Source: Mesorhizobium loti (GTDB lineage: Bacteria > Pseudomonadota > Alphaproteobacteria > Rhizobiales > Rhizobiaceae). From it: a DNA stretch of 64,000 nucleotides. The notes beneath the pieces are model-generated. The model made no database searches and had not been told where the DNA came from. It saw only the letters and a program-made list of their open reading frames with translations. Position 1 is the stretch's first letter; each line of letters starts with the position of its first letter. A program made the translations under genes and the position numbers. The stretch spans positions 5,123,501-5,187,500 of the forward strand of contig NZ_CP033334.1 of assembly GCF_013170705.1 (NCBI RefSeq), given 5' to 3'. Positions 27,456 to 35,803 of this stretch are shown here, piece by piece.

Positions 27456-28233
27456 CGCTTGTCCCCTCAGGAAGGTGCCAACCGGTGAGCGCACCGATGG
27501 CAATCAAATCTTGAATATTGCCCGCCAGGTCGAACCGCTCATCGGCACGAAACCCCGTCTTGGCGGCCTCCGCCAGGCAGCGGCCTTCGGCAAGGGCGCT
27601 TACGAACTCAAATGCACCGGGCGGCATTGCGCGGATTTCCACGTCGGCGTCTGGTCTCACCAGCATGACATCCTCGGCCACGTCGAGGTTCACCGGTGCC
27701 GGACTGCAGCCAGGCTGGTTCATCTGCCAGATCGTCAAGGCCGGGAAGGTCGAGCGCACCAGTCTCAGCGTCGGATGGAGCGAAAAGCTCATCAAAGGTG
27801 CGACATGCTGTGGAATCGCGTTGAAAGCCGCCGGCTCGAGCGAGGTCGCGTCCGTCCCGTGGAAGGCCTCCGTGAAGGACCGTTCGATGCACGCCACGTC
27901 GCTGAGATAAGGCACAGTCGCGGCTGGGGGAAAGCCGCGCAGGAACTCCGGAAAGCCCGCGCCGTATTCCAAGAGGACCGGGGTCGCGGGCGGCGAGCGG
28001 CGAAGGAAAATGCCCGCTATGGCATCGAAGAACTCATCGCCGACAATCCGAACGACCGCAGGGTAGGCGGCGCGAAGCGCCTCCGTCAGTCCGACGACCA
28101 CATTGTTGCGGTAGACCGCAAAGCGCTTAGGGCTGGGCTCGCCGTCAGGCCCGACGAGTCCCGGAGGGACCAACTGGCCCGGATCGAGCAAAGCAGCGCC
28201 AAAGCTCCTCAACCGTTCGTCAAGCGACAGCAT
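27442..28233 (-). CDS. bufC: BufC/HvfC family protein (DUF2063)
   Basis: A 263-residue soluble protein. Residues about 5-100 are the DUF2063 (HvfC/BufC N-terminal) domain, with the typical RFAVYRNNVVVGLTEALRAAYPAVVRIVGDEFFDA. This domain presents the RiPP precursor to the MNIO enzyme. The C-terminal half resembles the winged-helix part of the family. The ATG at 28233 was chosen over a longer frame that would run deep into bufB. Confidence 0.9.
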   Translation of the reverse strand: MLSLDERLRSFGAALLDPGQLVPPGLVGPDGEPSPKRFAVYRNNVVVGLTEALRAAYPAVVRIVGDEFFDAIAGIFLRRSPPATPVLLEYGAGFPEFLRGFPPAATVPYLSDVACIERSFTEAFHGTDATSLEPAAFNAIPQHVAPLMSFSLHPTLRLVRSTFPALTIWQMNQPGCSPAPVNLDVAEDVMLVRPDADVEIRAMPPGAFEFVSALAEGRCLAEAAKTGFRADERFDLAGNIQDLIAIGALTGWHLPEGTSDVAS

Positions 28234-29110
28234 GGCGCGGTCCCTTGCTGCCCTTGTCGCGAAGAATAGTCTCGGCACGATCGGCTTCCGACTTCAACTC
28301 GCTCCACGACGGGACATTGGCGTCCCATTCGATCAGGGTCGGGAGAGCCCCTGTCCGGGTCACTGACTTGGAATACAGCGCCCAAACTCTCTGACTGACG
28401 GGGCGGTCATGGGTATCGATAAGGAGTGGGCGATCCCTATCGTCGGTTTCCTGGGTGTAACCCGCCAGATGAATCTCCTGCACGCGGGTAAGTGGGAAGC
28501 GGTCGATGTAGTCGATAGGATCCCACTGCTGATTGGTGCAGGCGATATGCACGTTGTTGACATCGAGCAGCAGTCCGCAGTCCGTGCGTTTCGCAATTTC
28601 GGCCATGAAGTCGACCTCGTCGTAGGTGCTTTCGACAAAGGCCAGGTAGGTCGAAGGATTCTCAAGCAGCATCTGCCGCCCGAGAAACTCTTGGACCTCG
28701 TCGATATGCTGGCAGACCCGCGCAAGGGTCTCCCTCGTATAAGGCACTGGCAGAAGGTCATCCATGAACCCCGCGTCATGAGTCGACCAGGCCAGATGCT
28801 CGGAAAAGAGACCGGGTTCATATCGGGTGATCAGCGCCTTGAGCCGGACCAGATGATCACGATCAAGAGGACGATCGCCGCCGATCGACAGGCCGACGCC
28901 ATGGAGCGACAGCGGGTAGCGCTCCCGAATGGCAGTGAGATAGCGGTGCGGCGGGCCACCCGCACCCATATAGTTCTCCGCATGGACCTCAAAGAAACCG
29001 AGATCGGGAGCTGACTCCAGGATGATCCGGTAATGCTCAGGCTTGAGCCCGACGCCCGCTCTGGCGGGGATAGTCGCCGCGCGAAAGTTTTGAAGAGAGT
29101 GCATGTTCAT
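28220..29110 (-). CDS. bufB: MNIO enzyme for bufferin maturation (DUF692)
   Basis: A 296-residue TIM-barrel, multinuclear non-heme iron-dependent oxygenase that modifies Cys residues of the precursor encoded upstream. Metal-binding-type residues are visible in EVHAENYM, LSLHGVGLSIG, FSEHLAWS, LLENPSTY, LLDVNNVHI, EIHLAGY and LIDTHDRPV. Its length and motif order match DUF692 proteins. It lies 72 bases after bufA. The start is at MNMHSLQ (29110); the frame extends to 29176 without support. Confidence 0.93.
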   Translation of the reverse strand: MNMHSLQNFRAATIPARAGVGLKPEHYRIILESAPDLGFFEVHAENYMGAGGPPHRYLTAIRERYPLSLHGVGLSIGGDRPLDRDHLVRLKALITRYEPGLFSEHLAWSTHDAGFMDDLLPVPYTRETLARVCQHIDEVQEFLGRQMLLENPSTYLAFVESTYDEVDFMAEIAKRTDCGLLLDVNNVHIACTNQQWDPIDYIDRFPLTRVQEIHLAGYTQETDDRDRPLLIDTHDRPVSQRVWALYSKSVTRTGALPTLIEWDANVPSWSELKSEADRAETILRDKGSKGPRHAVA

Positions 29111-29182
29111 GGTGGGGCCTGTCCAGAGAGGTCGGTAGGTTTGTGATGGGCAGCCGGGAATACCGCCCATCACCACCGACGT

Positions 29183-29530
29183 TTAGGCCTTGAGGGGCTT
29201 GAGGCTGCCGTGGCCGCTCGGGGTCGAGATTGTGGTGCAGCTACCCTTGGCGACGAGCTTCCAGGCATTGCCCTGGTAGTCGATCATGCTGGTGCCCGCG
29301 CAGGTCGTGCCGGCGCCGGCGTAGCAGTCGTTGTGGCCCTTCACCGCCACGCCGTAGCATTTCTCGAACTTGCCGGTTTTCATCTTGGCCTGGTTCTTGG
29401 CCTGGGTTTCCTTCATCATCTTTTCCATGTCGGCCTTGCTCGTGCTCATGGCGGCATAAGCAGGCGCGAGCGAGACGACCGCGGTTGCGAACGCTGCGGA
29501 AACGACGGCTGAGATCATGCGGTTGGACAT
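29183..29530 (-). CDS. bufA: Bufferin precursor (DUF2282 family RiPP)
   Basis: A 115-residue exported peptide precursor. A Sec-type signal (about 1-25, ending APAYA-A) is followed by a Lys/Met-rich spacer ([20 protein letters not shown]) and a core with four Cys, in [26 protein letters not shown] and GSCTTI. This is the hallmark of bufferins, which after Cys modification by BufB/BufC bind copper in the periplasm. The ATG at 29530 has GTGGAG upstream. It is the first gene of the operon. Confidence 0.92.
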   Translation of the reverse strand: MSNRMISAVVSAAFATAVVSLAPAYAAMSTSKADMEKMMKETQAKNQAKMKTGKFEKCYGVAVKGHNDCYAGAGTTCAGTSMIDYQGNAWKLVAKGSCTTISTPSGHGSLKPLKA

Positions 29531-29596
29531 CTGTTTCTCCACTGAGTGAAACTGGCCTTCGCCAGACGAGGCCAGTGATGGCTCGCTCTATCCAAG

Positions 29597-29622
29597 TTCG
29601 CTCGGAGGACCGTTTAGGTTAC
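29597..29622 (-). promoter_or_regulatory. SigF-type ECF promoter of the buf operon
   Basis: Read on the minus strand: GTAACC (29622-29617), 16 bases, then CGAA (29600-29597). This is exactly the GTAACC-N16-CGAA consensus described for Caulobacter SigF. Transcription would begin about 60 bases before the bufA ATG. Confidence 0.85.
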
Positions 29623-30047
29623 GCGAGTCCGCAAAAAAGCGATCGCGACCTCGATCTGGCGGAGACCAATACTGGCGGGCACGTTGTCGTCCTGGCGTCG
29701 ATCCCGGAGGCAATTCGCTTTTCCAAGAAATTGCGGGCTCAATACCGAGGTCTGCCCTCTATTTCACATTGATGGGCCGGGTCCACTTTGCCCGACGAGG
29801 CGTTGTGAACGGTCAGCGATTCGAAGACGGCTAGGAGCACGCTAATGGCAATCTCGCTGCGCAACCTTCAGTGGGTTACAGCTATCGCAGGGCGCGAGCA
29901 TAGTTTGTTGGAGAATCTCCGGCGAACTTCTGGATCAATTCCAAGGGACTTGCGCTAACTGATGTTCACGACCAATGACGGCACGCGCCAGAATCTAATG
30001 TCCGCAGTCACCCATTCAGGTGATGAGCGCGGGCTGTGGCCGAGCCT
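29623..30047. other. Intergenic region without a supported gene
   Basis: This stretch of about 425 bases lies between the buf promoter and the cupin promoter. A short rightward frame (29578-29772, 64 codons) crosses it but has no ribosome site and overlaps the SigF promoter. Nothing else is evident. Confidence 0.5.
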
Positions 30048-30076
30048 TTGCTTATAAAAGCATTTTCTAATATAAT
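30048..30076 (+). promoter_or_regulatory. Sigma-70-like promoter of the cupin gene
   Basis: TTGCTT (30048-30053), 17 bases, TATAAT (30071-30076). The cupin ATG is at 30122 with GGGAGG before it. Confidence 0.65.
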
Positions 30077-30121
30077 TGAAGGTGCCCGCTTTTGGGTCCG
30101 CGTCGCGTATGGGAGGATGCC

Positions 30122-30502
30122 ATGGCCGATGGTGGAATGAATGTCACCAAACTTGAATCCAAATCTCACGACAACCCGGATGAGGTTCGCTCGCCCGCCA
30201 AGACACGCGTCGAGGTGGTACGGCTTCCGGGCTTTACGCTTGGACGGCTCAATATGGAGCCGGGATGGAAATGGTCCGAATGCGTGAAGCCGGTCGTCAA
30301 GACGGATAGCTGTCAGGTATCGCATGTCGGCTACGTCGTTTCCGGAACCATCACCGTCAGGATGAATGACGGAAATCAGAAAACCTTCACGAAGGGTACG
30401 TCCTACACAATCCCGCCCGGTCACGACGCCTGGGTGGAAGGCAACGAACGCTTTGTCTGCATCGAGGTCATGAGCGCCGAGCAATACGCCAAGCCGGCGT
30501 AG
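30122..30502 (+). CDS. Cupin-domain protein
   Basis: A 126-residue single-domain cupin. The first conserved block (GWKWSECVKPVV through HVGYVVSGTITVRM) and the second (YTIPPGHDAWVEGNERF) are recognisable. The usual metal His residues are only partly present, with H in CQVSHVGYV and H in PPGHDAW. The frame runs 30 bases upstream to a TTG; the ATG at 30122 follows GGGAGGATGCC. It is not obviously linked to a neighbour, and its substrate is unknown. Confidence 0.85.
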   Translation: MADGGMNVTKLESKSHDNPDEVRSPAKTRVEVVRLPGFTLGRLNMEPGWKWSECVKPVVKTDSCQVSHVGYVVSGTITVRMNDGNQKTFTKGTSYTIPPGHDAWVEGNERFVCIEVMSAEQYAKPA

Positions 30503-30621
30503 GGCAGGCTGCAAAAAGGTTCGCGTCGCGCGGCGAGGCTGCCGCCGCAACATGAACATGCAGTCCACAACCACCGCGCATATCAGCGCCACGCCATTGT
30601 CGCGGTCGCACGCCGGTCGCC

Positions 30622-31032
30622 TCATCCCTTCCACATCGTCGATCGAAGAACGGCCTGCATATGCTCCGGGAGGTCGAGTTCGCCGCGCGCCTCGATCTCC
30701 AAAAGATACCGGGCCTTGGCCACGCCATCGCCTTCCTCGACCGCGGCATGGCCGCAGATGGCGAGCAGCGCCCTCTCCTCCTCCCGGCCTGCCCTGCCGG
30801 AGTCGCCGCCGCCTATGTCGTGCAGCGCCTTGCCGAACGCCGCATATGCCGTCCTGTGCGCCTCAATCAGTTCTCCCAGTCTATCGGACGGTTCCTGGTC
30901 TCGGCCCGGCGACTCCGTGTCGCGTGCGGTTGCCGCAACCGTCGAGGCGACGACTGCGCTGCCGGAATGGAAAAGCAGGGCGCGGCGGTTGATCCTGGAC
31001 GTGGCGAACTCTCCCATTGCTCCGATGGCCAT
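30622..31032 (-). CDS. Tat-signal-like exported hypothetical protein, related to the 23100 gene
   Basis: A 136-residue protein with NRRALLFHSGSAVVASTVAATA near residues 15-37, a twin-arginine-like signal. The helical mature part contains LGELIEAHRTAYAAFGKAL and a Cys/His segment (EERALLAICGHAAVEEGDGVAKARYLLEIEARGEL). The exported helical layout and the LIEAHR-A motif match the protein at 23100-23537. The function is unknown. The start codon choice (31032) is uncertain; a Met five codons later is possible. Confidence 0.6.
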   Translation of the reverse strand: MAIGAMGEFATSRINRRALLFHSGSAVVASTVAATARDTESPGRDQEPSDRLGELIEAHRTAYAAFGKALHDIGGGDSGRAGREEERALLAICGHAAVEEGDGVAKARYLLEIEARGELDLPEHMQAVLRSTMWKG

Positions 31033-31296
31033 CCGATCGATGGCATGACACCATCAGACGTTAACACGACGGTTCGCACATTCGTGTCAGGATGGAAGGC
31101 CCCGAGGCAGCCGACGGCAAGCGCGGCAGGGTGATGCGCGGCACCTGAATCAAGCTTCCCGCCCCCGAGAACGGGCACGGCGCTTCACTTTGAGCGGCTT
31201 GAGGCAGCGAGATTTGCAAGGCAAAAAAAGATCGGTGGCTGCTGGCGCGGTCCAATGGCTAAGGTTGCGTAGAAGTTTCCTGCACGAGGCGGCGTA

Positions 31297-31950
31297 GTGG
31301 TCACTGATACCGAATTCATTCGCGAGAGCATCCGCCAAGGCTGCGTGATGCCTGCCGATCGCGAATTCGTCATCGACAGGCTGGTAAAGTATGTCGGCAA
31401 CGGAAGGATCCGTTGGCATGTCGAGTTTCGTGGGCATCGCGTCGAGTTCACAACCGGCCAGTTGAAGAAGCAGCCTACCTTCCGCAGAAGGATGCTCGAA
31501 CAGGCCGGTGTGCTGCCGCCGCAGCGTGCCGGGGCCGACTACAGGCGATGGGCTCTTGATCTGAGAAAGAATGCCATCGAGCTTCCCTGGCGGGATAGGC
31601 CGGTCGATGCCGGTTTTACCATCGACAGGCTCACCAGCCATGGGAATGACCGCTGGACGGTTGAACACCAGGGCAAGGTCATCAAATTCACGACGACCAA
31701 GCTCCGCAGACAAACCAGTTTCCCCAAACGCATGCTGGCCAAGGCCAAGGTTCTGCCGCCCCAACTGGATCCTGCTGCCTATCGCAAGTGGATGGATTGG
31801 CTCATTCAAAACGCCACCGAGGCAGACCTTCAGACCGGCGCTGCTTCAATGACCGAGAAAAGTTGGCTTGACCACCTGCCCGAGCTGGCTGGCTGGCAGA
31901 GCGAAGCGACGCCACAACGGCGCGGCCGAAGACAACCTACCTCGGGTTGA
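31297..31950 (+). CDS. Hypothetical protein with two tandem copies of a ~70-residue domain
   Basis: A 217-residue protein. Residues about 25-95 and 107-175 are diverged copies of one unit: F-x-IDRL ... W-x-V-E-x-x-G-x-x-x-x-FTT-x-x-L-x-x-Q-x-x-F-x-x-x-ML-x-x-A-x-VLPPQ-x-x-x-x-x-Y-R-x-W ... NA. The second half of the unit recalls a pattern in some phage and plasmid primase-associated proteins, but this is a weak memory-based link. The GTG start follows GAGGCGGCGTA. No transmembrane or export signal is seen. Confidence 0.65.
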   Translation: MVTDTEFIRESIRQGCVMPADREFVIDRLVKYVGNGRIRWHVEFRGHRVEFTTGQLKKQPTFRRRMLEQAGVLPPQRAGADYRRWALDLRKNAIELPWRDRPVDAGFTIDRLTSHGNDRWTVEHQGKVIKFTTTKLRRQTSFPKRMLAKAKVLPPQLDPAAYRKWMDWLIQNATEADLQTGAASMTEKSWLDHLPELAGWQSEATPQRRGRRQPTSG

Positions 31951-32032
31951 CGAGTGCTGGCGGCGTTGCCATCGGGCTGACTTAGACCGCGCGGCTTCCC
32001 TTTTTGGGAAACCAGCCCCTCGGCCTTGCAGC

Positions 32033-33043
32033 CTATTGCGGTGACGCTTCCACAACCTTGGGCGACGGCTTCCCAGGTCTTTTTTTCGGGCCGGCGGAGA
32101 GCTCCCTTTCGGCAACGACAGGCTCCGCTTCCTGCATCCCACGGCCGCGGTCCACGATCCTGTCGGCATTTGCAAGCGCGGCGTAGACATCCGCGATCAG
32201 TTCCGGAAGTAGCGCGGCGTCGATCGAGTTCGATTCCACATAGGCCGTGATGATGTCCGTGGTCATCGAAAGAATGGGCATCGCCGGGTTTTCTGGAGAG
32301 ACAGTCCCGGGAGACTGAATCGCCTCGCTCATCCCTGCGTGCCGCGTCTGCGCGATCGTGTCGAAGCCAATGTCCTGCCCGACGCTCGGCGCCATCACGG
32401 ATTCGGTCATCGCCAATCCGTCGCCAACAGGACCATCAAATGACATTGCCCCCATCGTCACCGCCAGTGGAACCGCACCCGCCGGCCGCAGCGCCGAGAG
32501 GAAGCGGCTGTGGTATCCTGCTATTGCCTCGGCAACGCCGGGCTCATAGCCGTTGATGATCTTGCGCGCCCCGATCGGGTCATTCGTATGGGGGTTGAAG
32601 TAGCGCGTCAGCGTGTGCGGGCCGTGCGCGTCGCCTCGGAACCAACCCTGCACCATGCCGACAAACATCGCCGCCGCGGCATAGTCAGGTCTCAAGGCAA
32701 GGTCCGGAGACTGAACAAGGTTCGCCCCGACAAAGTCTCCGGCCTTCTTGTAGTTGGTCTGATGGGTCAGTTGAACGTAGCCACGCCCATAATATGGGTA
32801 GTAGCTCAGATGCGTCTTTCGCCACTGCTCCGACAGCCAGTAGGCCTCGCGAACAGGCACCATCTGTCTGGCGGTCTCATGAAAAGTCGTCGCAAACATG
32901 TAACCCAGCCAGCGCTGGTCGGCATTGGGCATCCGGATCTCCCACTGATCCAGCACCGCCGACATTCCGCTGACTTGAGCCTGGCTGAGACCGCCAAACA
33001 GGGACCGAATGCTATTAAAGAAGAAGGGACGATCGAAACTCAT
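32033..33043 (-). CDS. Glycoside hydrolase 19-like (chitinase/endolysin-type) protein fused to a MucR-like N-terminal domain
   Basis: A 336-residue protein. Residues about 15-190 have a GH19/lysozyme-like fold: WLGYMFATTFHETARQM with candidate catalytic E56, YYGRGYVQLTHQTNY, and IGARKIINGYE. After a linker, residues about 259-294 (MTTDIITAYVESNSIDAALL to LIADVYAALANA) closely resemble the N-terminal oligomerisation region of MucR/Ros regulators, followed by a Lys/Pro-rich tail but no zinc finger. There is no signal peptide. GGGAGAG precedes the ATG. Peptidoglycan or chitin cleavage is inferred. Confidence 0.82.
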   Translation of the reverse strand: MSFDRPFFFNSIRSLFGGLSQAQVSGMSAVLDQWEIRMPNADQRWLGYMFATTFHETARQMVPVREAYWLSEQWRKTHLSYYPYYGRGYVQLTHQTNYKKAGDFVGANLVQSPDLALRPDYAAAAMFVGMVQGWFRGDAHGPHTLTRYFNPHTNDPIGARKIINGYEPGVAEAIAGYHSRFLSALRPAGAVPLAVTMGAMSFDGPVGDGLAMTESVMAPSVGQDIGFDTIAQTRHAGMSEAIQSPGTVSPENPAMPILSMTTDIITAYVESNSIDAALLPELIADVYAALANADRIVDRGRGMQEAEPVVAERELSAGPKKRPGKPSPKVVEASPQ

Positions 33044-33103
33044 AATTTCTCTCCCATTTCGCCCATCACAGGGCCTTCTCGCTTTATTTCGGCGGGCCAG
33101 CTA

Positions 33104-33829
33104 TTACCGCGCCAACGACCTCAAATCCTGTACCGGGCCGGATCCCTCATCGAACGGGGCCAACACCTCGACAACACTGTCGATGCATTGATCCGTTTTA
33201 GCGGGTGCCGACCAATTCAGCCCACCATCCTTGCTGCTGGCTGTGAAACACTCGGGCTTTCGCTCTTCGGAAAAATGGACGATGCCGTCCAGACTGCCAT
33301 CGCCTGCGGCATCCAGAAGAACCGATCTGATCTGCATATAATCCAACGTATCAAGTTTGGTTTTTGGCGCAGGCACCTCGCCACACTTGACCGTCGCAAA
33401 GCCATCTCGCGTTGACAAAACCTGATAAGATTGGCCTGGCCCCTCGACACTGATCATCGAGAAAAATATGGCCCGCCCAGTTTCCGCATGCACATAGATA
33501 TTCGAAAAACTGGCCTGCTCCTGCACGGCAAAGGCCTTCCACGCGTCCGCCTCTTTTACGAATATCGTGGAATAAACTCCGCCGTTTTCCATGTCTTTGA
33601 CAAAGCCCCCGACGAACGCTGGAAGCTTGTCCTTCGCGGGATGGACGTAGGTCGGGTGAAAGGACGCAACGATTTCCGGACTGACTTCAATCCGGCTTCC
33701 GCAAGCCCAATGATCGGAGATCACAGGATTATGGGCAGGCTCGTCCGCGTATACGATTTCGGCAGAGGAAATGCCCATGCAAGCCGATGCAAGGATAGTG
33801 ACACTCGTCAATGCTTTTAACGCAGTCAT
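33104..33829 (-). CDS. Secreted hypothetical protein with an Asp-box
   Basis: A 241-residue protein. A Sec signal covers about residues 1-28 (MTALKALTSVTILASACMG, cut near VYA-D). The mature part is beta-rich and contains SSKDGGLNWSAP, a canonical Asp-box (S-x-D-x-G-x-x-W) as in sialidase-type beta-propellers, but only one clear copy. GGCGGGAA precedes the ATG at 33829; the longer frame to 33988 is unsupported. The function is unknown. It lies 60 bases upstream of the GH19-like gene on the same strand and may be co-transcribed. Confidence 0.7.
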   Translation of the reverse strand: MTALKALTSVTILASACMGISSAEIVYADEPAHNPVISDHWACGSRIEVSPEIVASFHPTYVHPAKDKLPAFVGGFVKDMENGGVYSTIFVKEADAWKAFAVQEQASFSNIYVHAETGRAIFFSMISVEGPGQSYQVLSTRDGFATVKCGEVPAPKTKLDTLDYMQIRSVLLDAAGDGSLDGIVHFSEERKPECFTASSKDGGLNWSAPAKTDQCIDSVVEVLAPFDEGSGPVQDLRSLAR

Positions 33830-34073
33830 TTTTCCCGCCTTTCCAGATATATCCAATAAAATCATTTGCCTGGATGGCACCCTCTTCTTGCAGGGTGGGC
33901 GTGAAACGATCGTGAATTTCGGATAAGCACCAACAAGCGCATTTGACACGCTGAACCCGATCCCGCCCGCGTCGCCATGGATATCCATCCACGGCGTTTG
34001 CCAAGCGACGACATTCGTTACAAATTGCCCGCGGACAAAACTTGGCTGGCTTCGCGCCTGGCCGTCTTATTGC

Positions 34074-35768
34074 ATGGACCCCATGGACCGCTTCGACCTC
34101 GGCACCTATCGCCGCCCCATCTCCACTCGCTCAACCGAAACCCAGCGCTGGTTCGATATCGGGCTCAACTGGTGCTATGGCTTCAATCATGAGGAAGGCA
34201 TCAAGTGCTTTGAGAAGGCGCTGGAGACGGATCCCGACTGCGGCTTCGTGCATTGGGGCATCGCCTATGCGGCCGGGCCTTTCTATAACCTGACCTGGAA
34301 GGAACATGGCGAAGACGAGGCCAACAGGGCGACGAAACGCTGTTTCGAGCATGTCCAGCTGGCGCGCGCCAATGCCGCTGGCGCCAGCGATGTCGAACGG
34401 CGACTGATCGAGGCGCTGGCCAGCCGTTTTCAAAAGCCGCACAAGGTAAGCCCGCAGGAATTCGAACAATGGGATGATGCCTACGCCGCCGCGATGCGGC
34501 GGGTGTACCAGGACTTTCCCCACGACCATGATGTGATGGCGCTGCTGGTCGAGGCGCTGATGATGCGCACGGTGCGGCGGCTTTGGAACCTCAAGACCGG
34601 TGAACCGGCGCCGAATTCCGATGTCGTCGAGGCCCTGGAGGTTTGCGAGCGGTCGATCCGGCTCGCCGATGAGGCCGGCGCGGCACAGCACCCGGCGATC
34701 CTGCACCTGCATATCCATCTGCTGGAAATGTCCACCATGCCGGAACGCGGCATTCGCTCGGCCGACCGGCTGGGCGCGATGTGCCCCGATGCCGGGCACA
34801 TGAACCACATGCCGGGGCATATCTATGTGCTGTGCGGCGATTATGAGAAGGCGAAGATCGCCAGCGAAAAGGCTGTCCGCGCCAACGACCTCTATCTCGC
34901 CTATGCCGACGAGCCGACCTATTATCTGCTCGGCTGCTGCCACGACCTGCATCTGATGATGTTCACCTGCATGTTCCTCGGCCAGTACCGGCCGGCCCTT
35001 TGGGCCGCCGACAAGGTGCGCAGCCTGGTGACGCGAGACGTGGTCGCCATCCAGGCCCGGCCCAAGCTGACGCAAACGGTGGAAGGCTATCATGCGATGA
35101 AATCGCATGTGCAGGTGCGCTTCGGCCGCTGGCAGGAGATCATCGACGAACCGGTGGTTGAAGAGCCCGGCCTGTATGTACTGACGGCGGCCATGCAGCA
35201 CTACGCCAAGGGTGTCGCGCATGCGACGCTCAGGCAATTCACGGAGGCCGAGCGCGAGCGCAAGCGGTTCCAGAGGCATATGGAGAACATCCCGGCCGAA
35301 CGGCGTTTCCTCAGCAACCCGACCCGCGCTTCGCTGGCCGTCGGTGCCGCCTTGCTGGATGGCGAGCTCGCCTACCATCAGGGCCGGCACGAGGAGGCCT
35401 ACGCCCATTTGCGGCAGGCGGTCGAGCTGGACGACGACCTTTCCTACACCGAGCCATGGGCGTGGATGCACCCGCCGCGCCATGCGCTGGCGGCGCTGCT
35501 TCTCGACCAGGGCCATGCGCAAGAGGCCGAGCAGGTCTATCGCGACGATCTCGGCCTGAGCGCCAAGGTGCAACGCTGCGCCCAGCACCCGGACAATGTC
35601 TGGGCGCTGCACGGGCTGGTGGAATGCTTGAGGCGCCGCGGCGAACGCGAAGAGCTGCCGGCCCTGCAGGCAAGACTCGCCACGGCGATGGCCAAGGCCG
35701 ATGTTGCGATCAGTTCGTCATGCCTGTGCCGAACGAGCGTGCCACCGGCGGCCAGCTGCTGTCATTGA
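34074..35768 (+). CDS. Tetratricopeptide-repeat protein
   Basis: A 564-residue cytoplasmic protein built of TPR-like helical pairs. FNHEEGIKCFEKALETDPDCGFVHWGIAYA lies near residue 45, CGDYEKAKIASEKAVRAND near 260, and GRHEEAYAHLRQAVELDDDL near 440. His- and Cys-rich segments (LHLHIHLLEM, GHMNHMPGHIYVLCGDY, LLGCCHDLHLMMFTCMF) could bind metal. The C-terminal residues run into a DNA segment repeated at 36245. No ribosome site is evident at 34074; ATG 34083 is an alternative. The partner and role are unknown. Confidence 0.85.
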   Translation: MDPMDRFDLGTYRRPISTRSTETQRWFDIGLNWCYGFNHEEGIKCFEKALETDPDCGFVHWGIAYAAGPFYNLTWKEHGEDEANRATKRCFEHVQLARANAAGASDVERRLIEALASRFQKPHKVSPQEFEQWDDAYAAAMRRVYQDFPHDHDVMALLVEALMMRTVRRLWNLKTGEPAPNSDVVEALEVCERSIRLADEAGAAQHPAILHLHIHLLEMSTMPERGIRSADRLGAMCPDAGHMNHMPGHIYVLCGDYEKAKIASEKAVRANDLYLAYADEPTYYLLGCCHDLHLMMFTCMFLGQYRPALWAADKVRSLVTRDVVAIQARPKLTQTVEGYHAMKSHVQVRFGRWQEIIDEPVVEEPGLYVLTAAMQHYAKGVAHATLRQFTEAERERKRFQRHMENIPAERRFLSNPTRASLAVGAALLDGELAYHQGRHEEAYAHLRQAVELDDDLSYTEPWAWMHPPRHALAALLLDQGHAQEAEQVYRDDLGLSAKVQRCAQHPDNVWALHGLVECLRRRGEREELPALQARLATAMAKADVAISSSCLCRTSVPPAASCCH

Positions 35769-35795
35769 GGCTCGGCAGGCGGCCCCCAGCTTCAC
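35706..35795 (+). repeat. Diverged ~85-bp repeat, copy 1 (3' end of the TPR gene)
   Basis: The segment GATCAGTTCGTCATGCCTG, followed by TGCCGAACGAGCG and later GGCAGGCGG, recurs in diverged form at about 36249-36333. Copy 1 supplies the last codons of the TPR gene. Confidence 0.5.
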
Positions 35796-35803
35796 CCTGC
35801 CGA

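Noticed and set aside
29578..29772. Rightward 64-codon frame upstream of the buf operon
   Set aside because: No ribosome site, overlaps the SigF promoter, and the peptide matches nothing I know.
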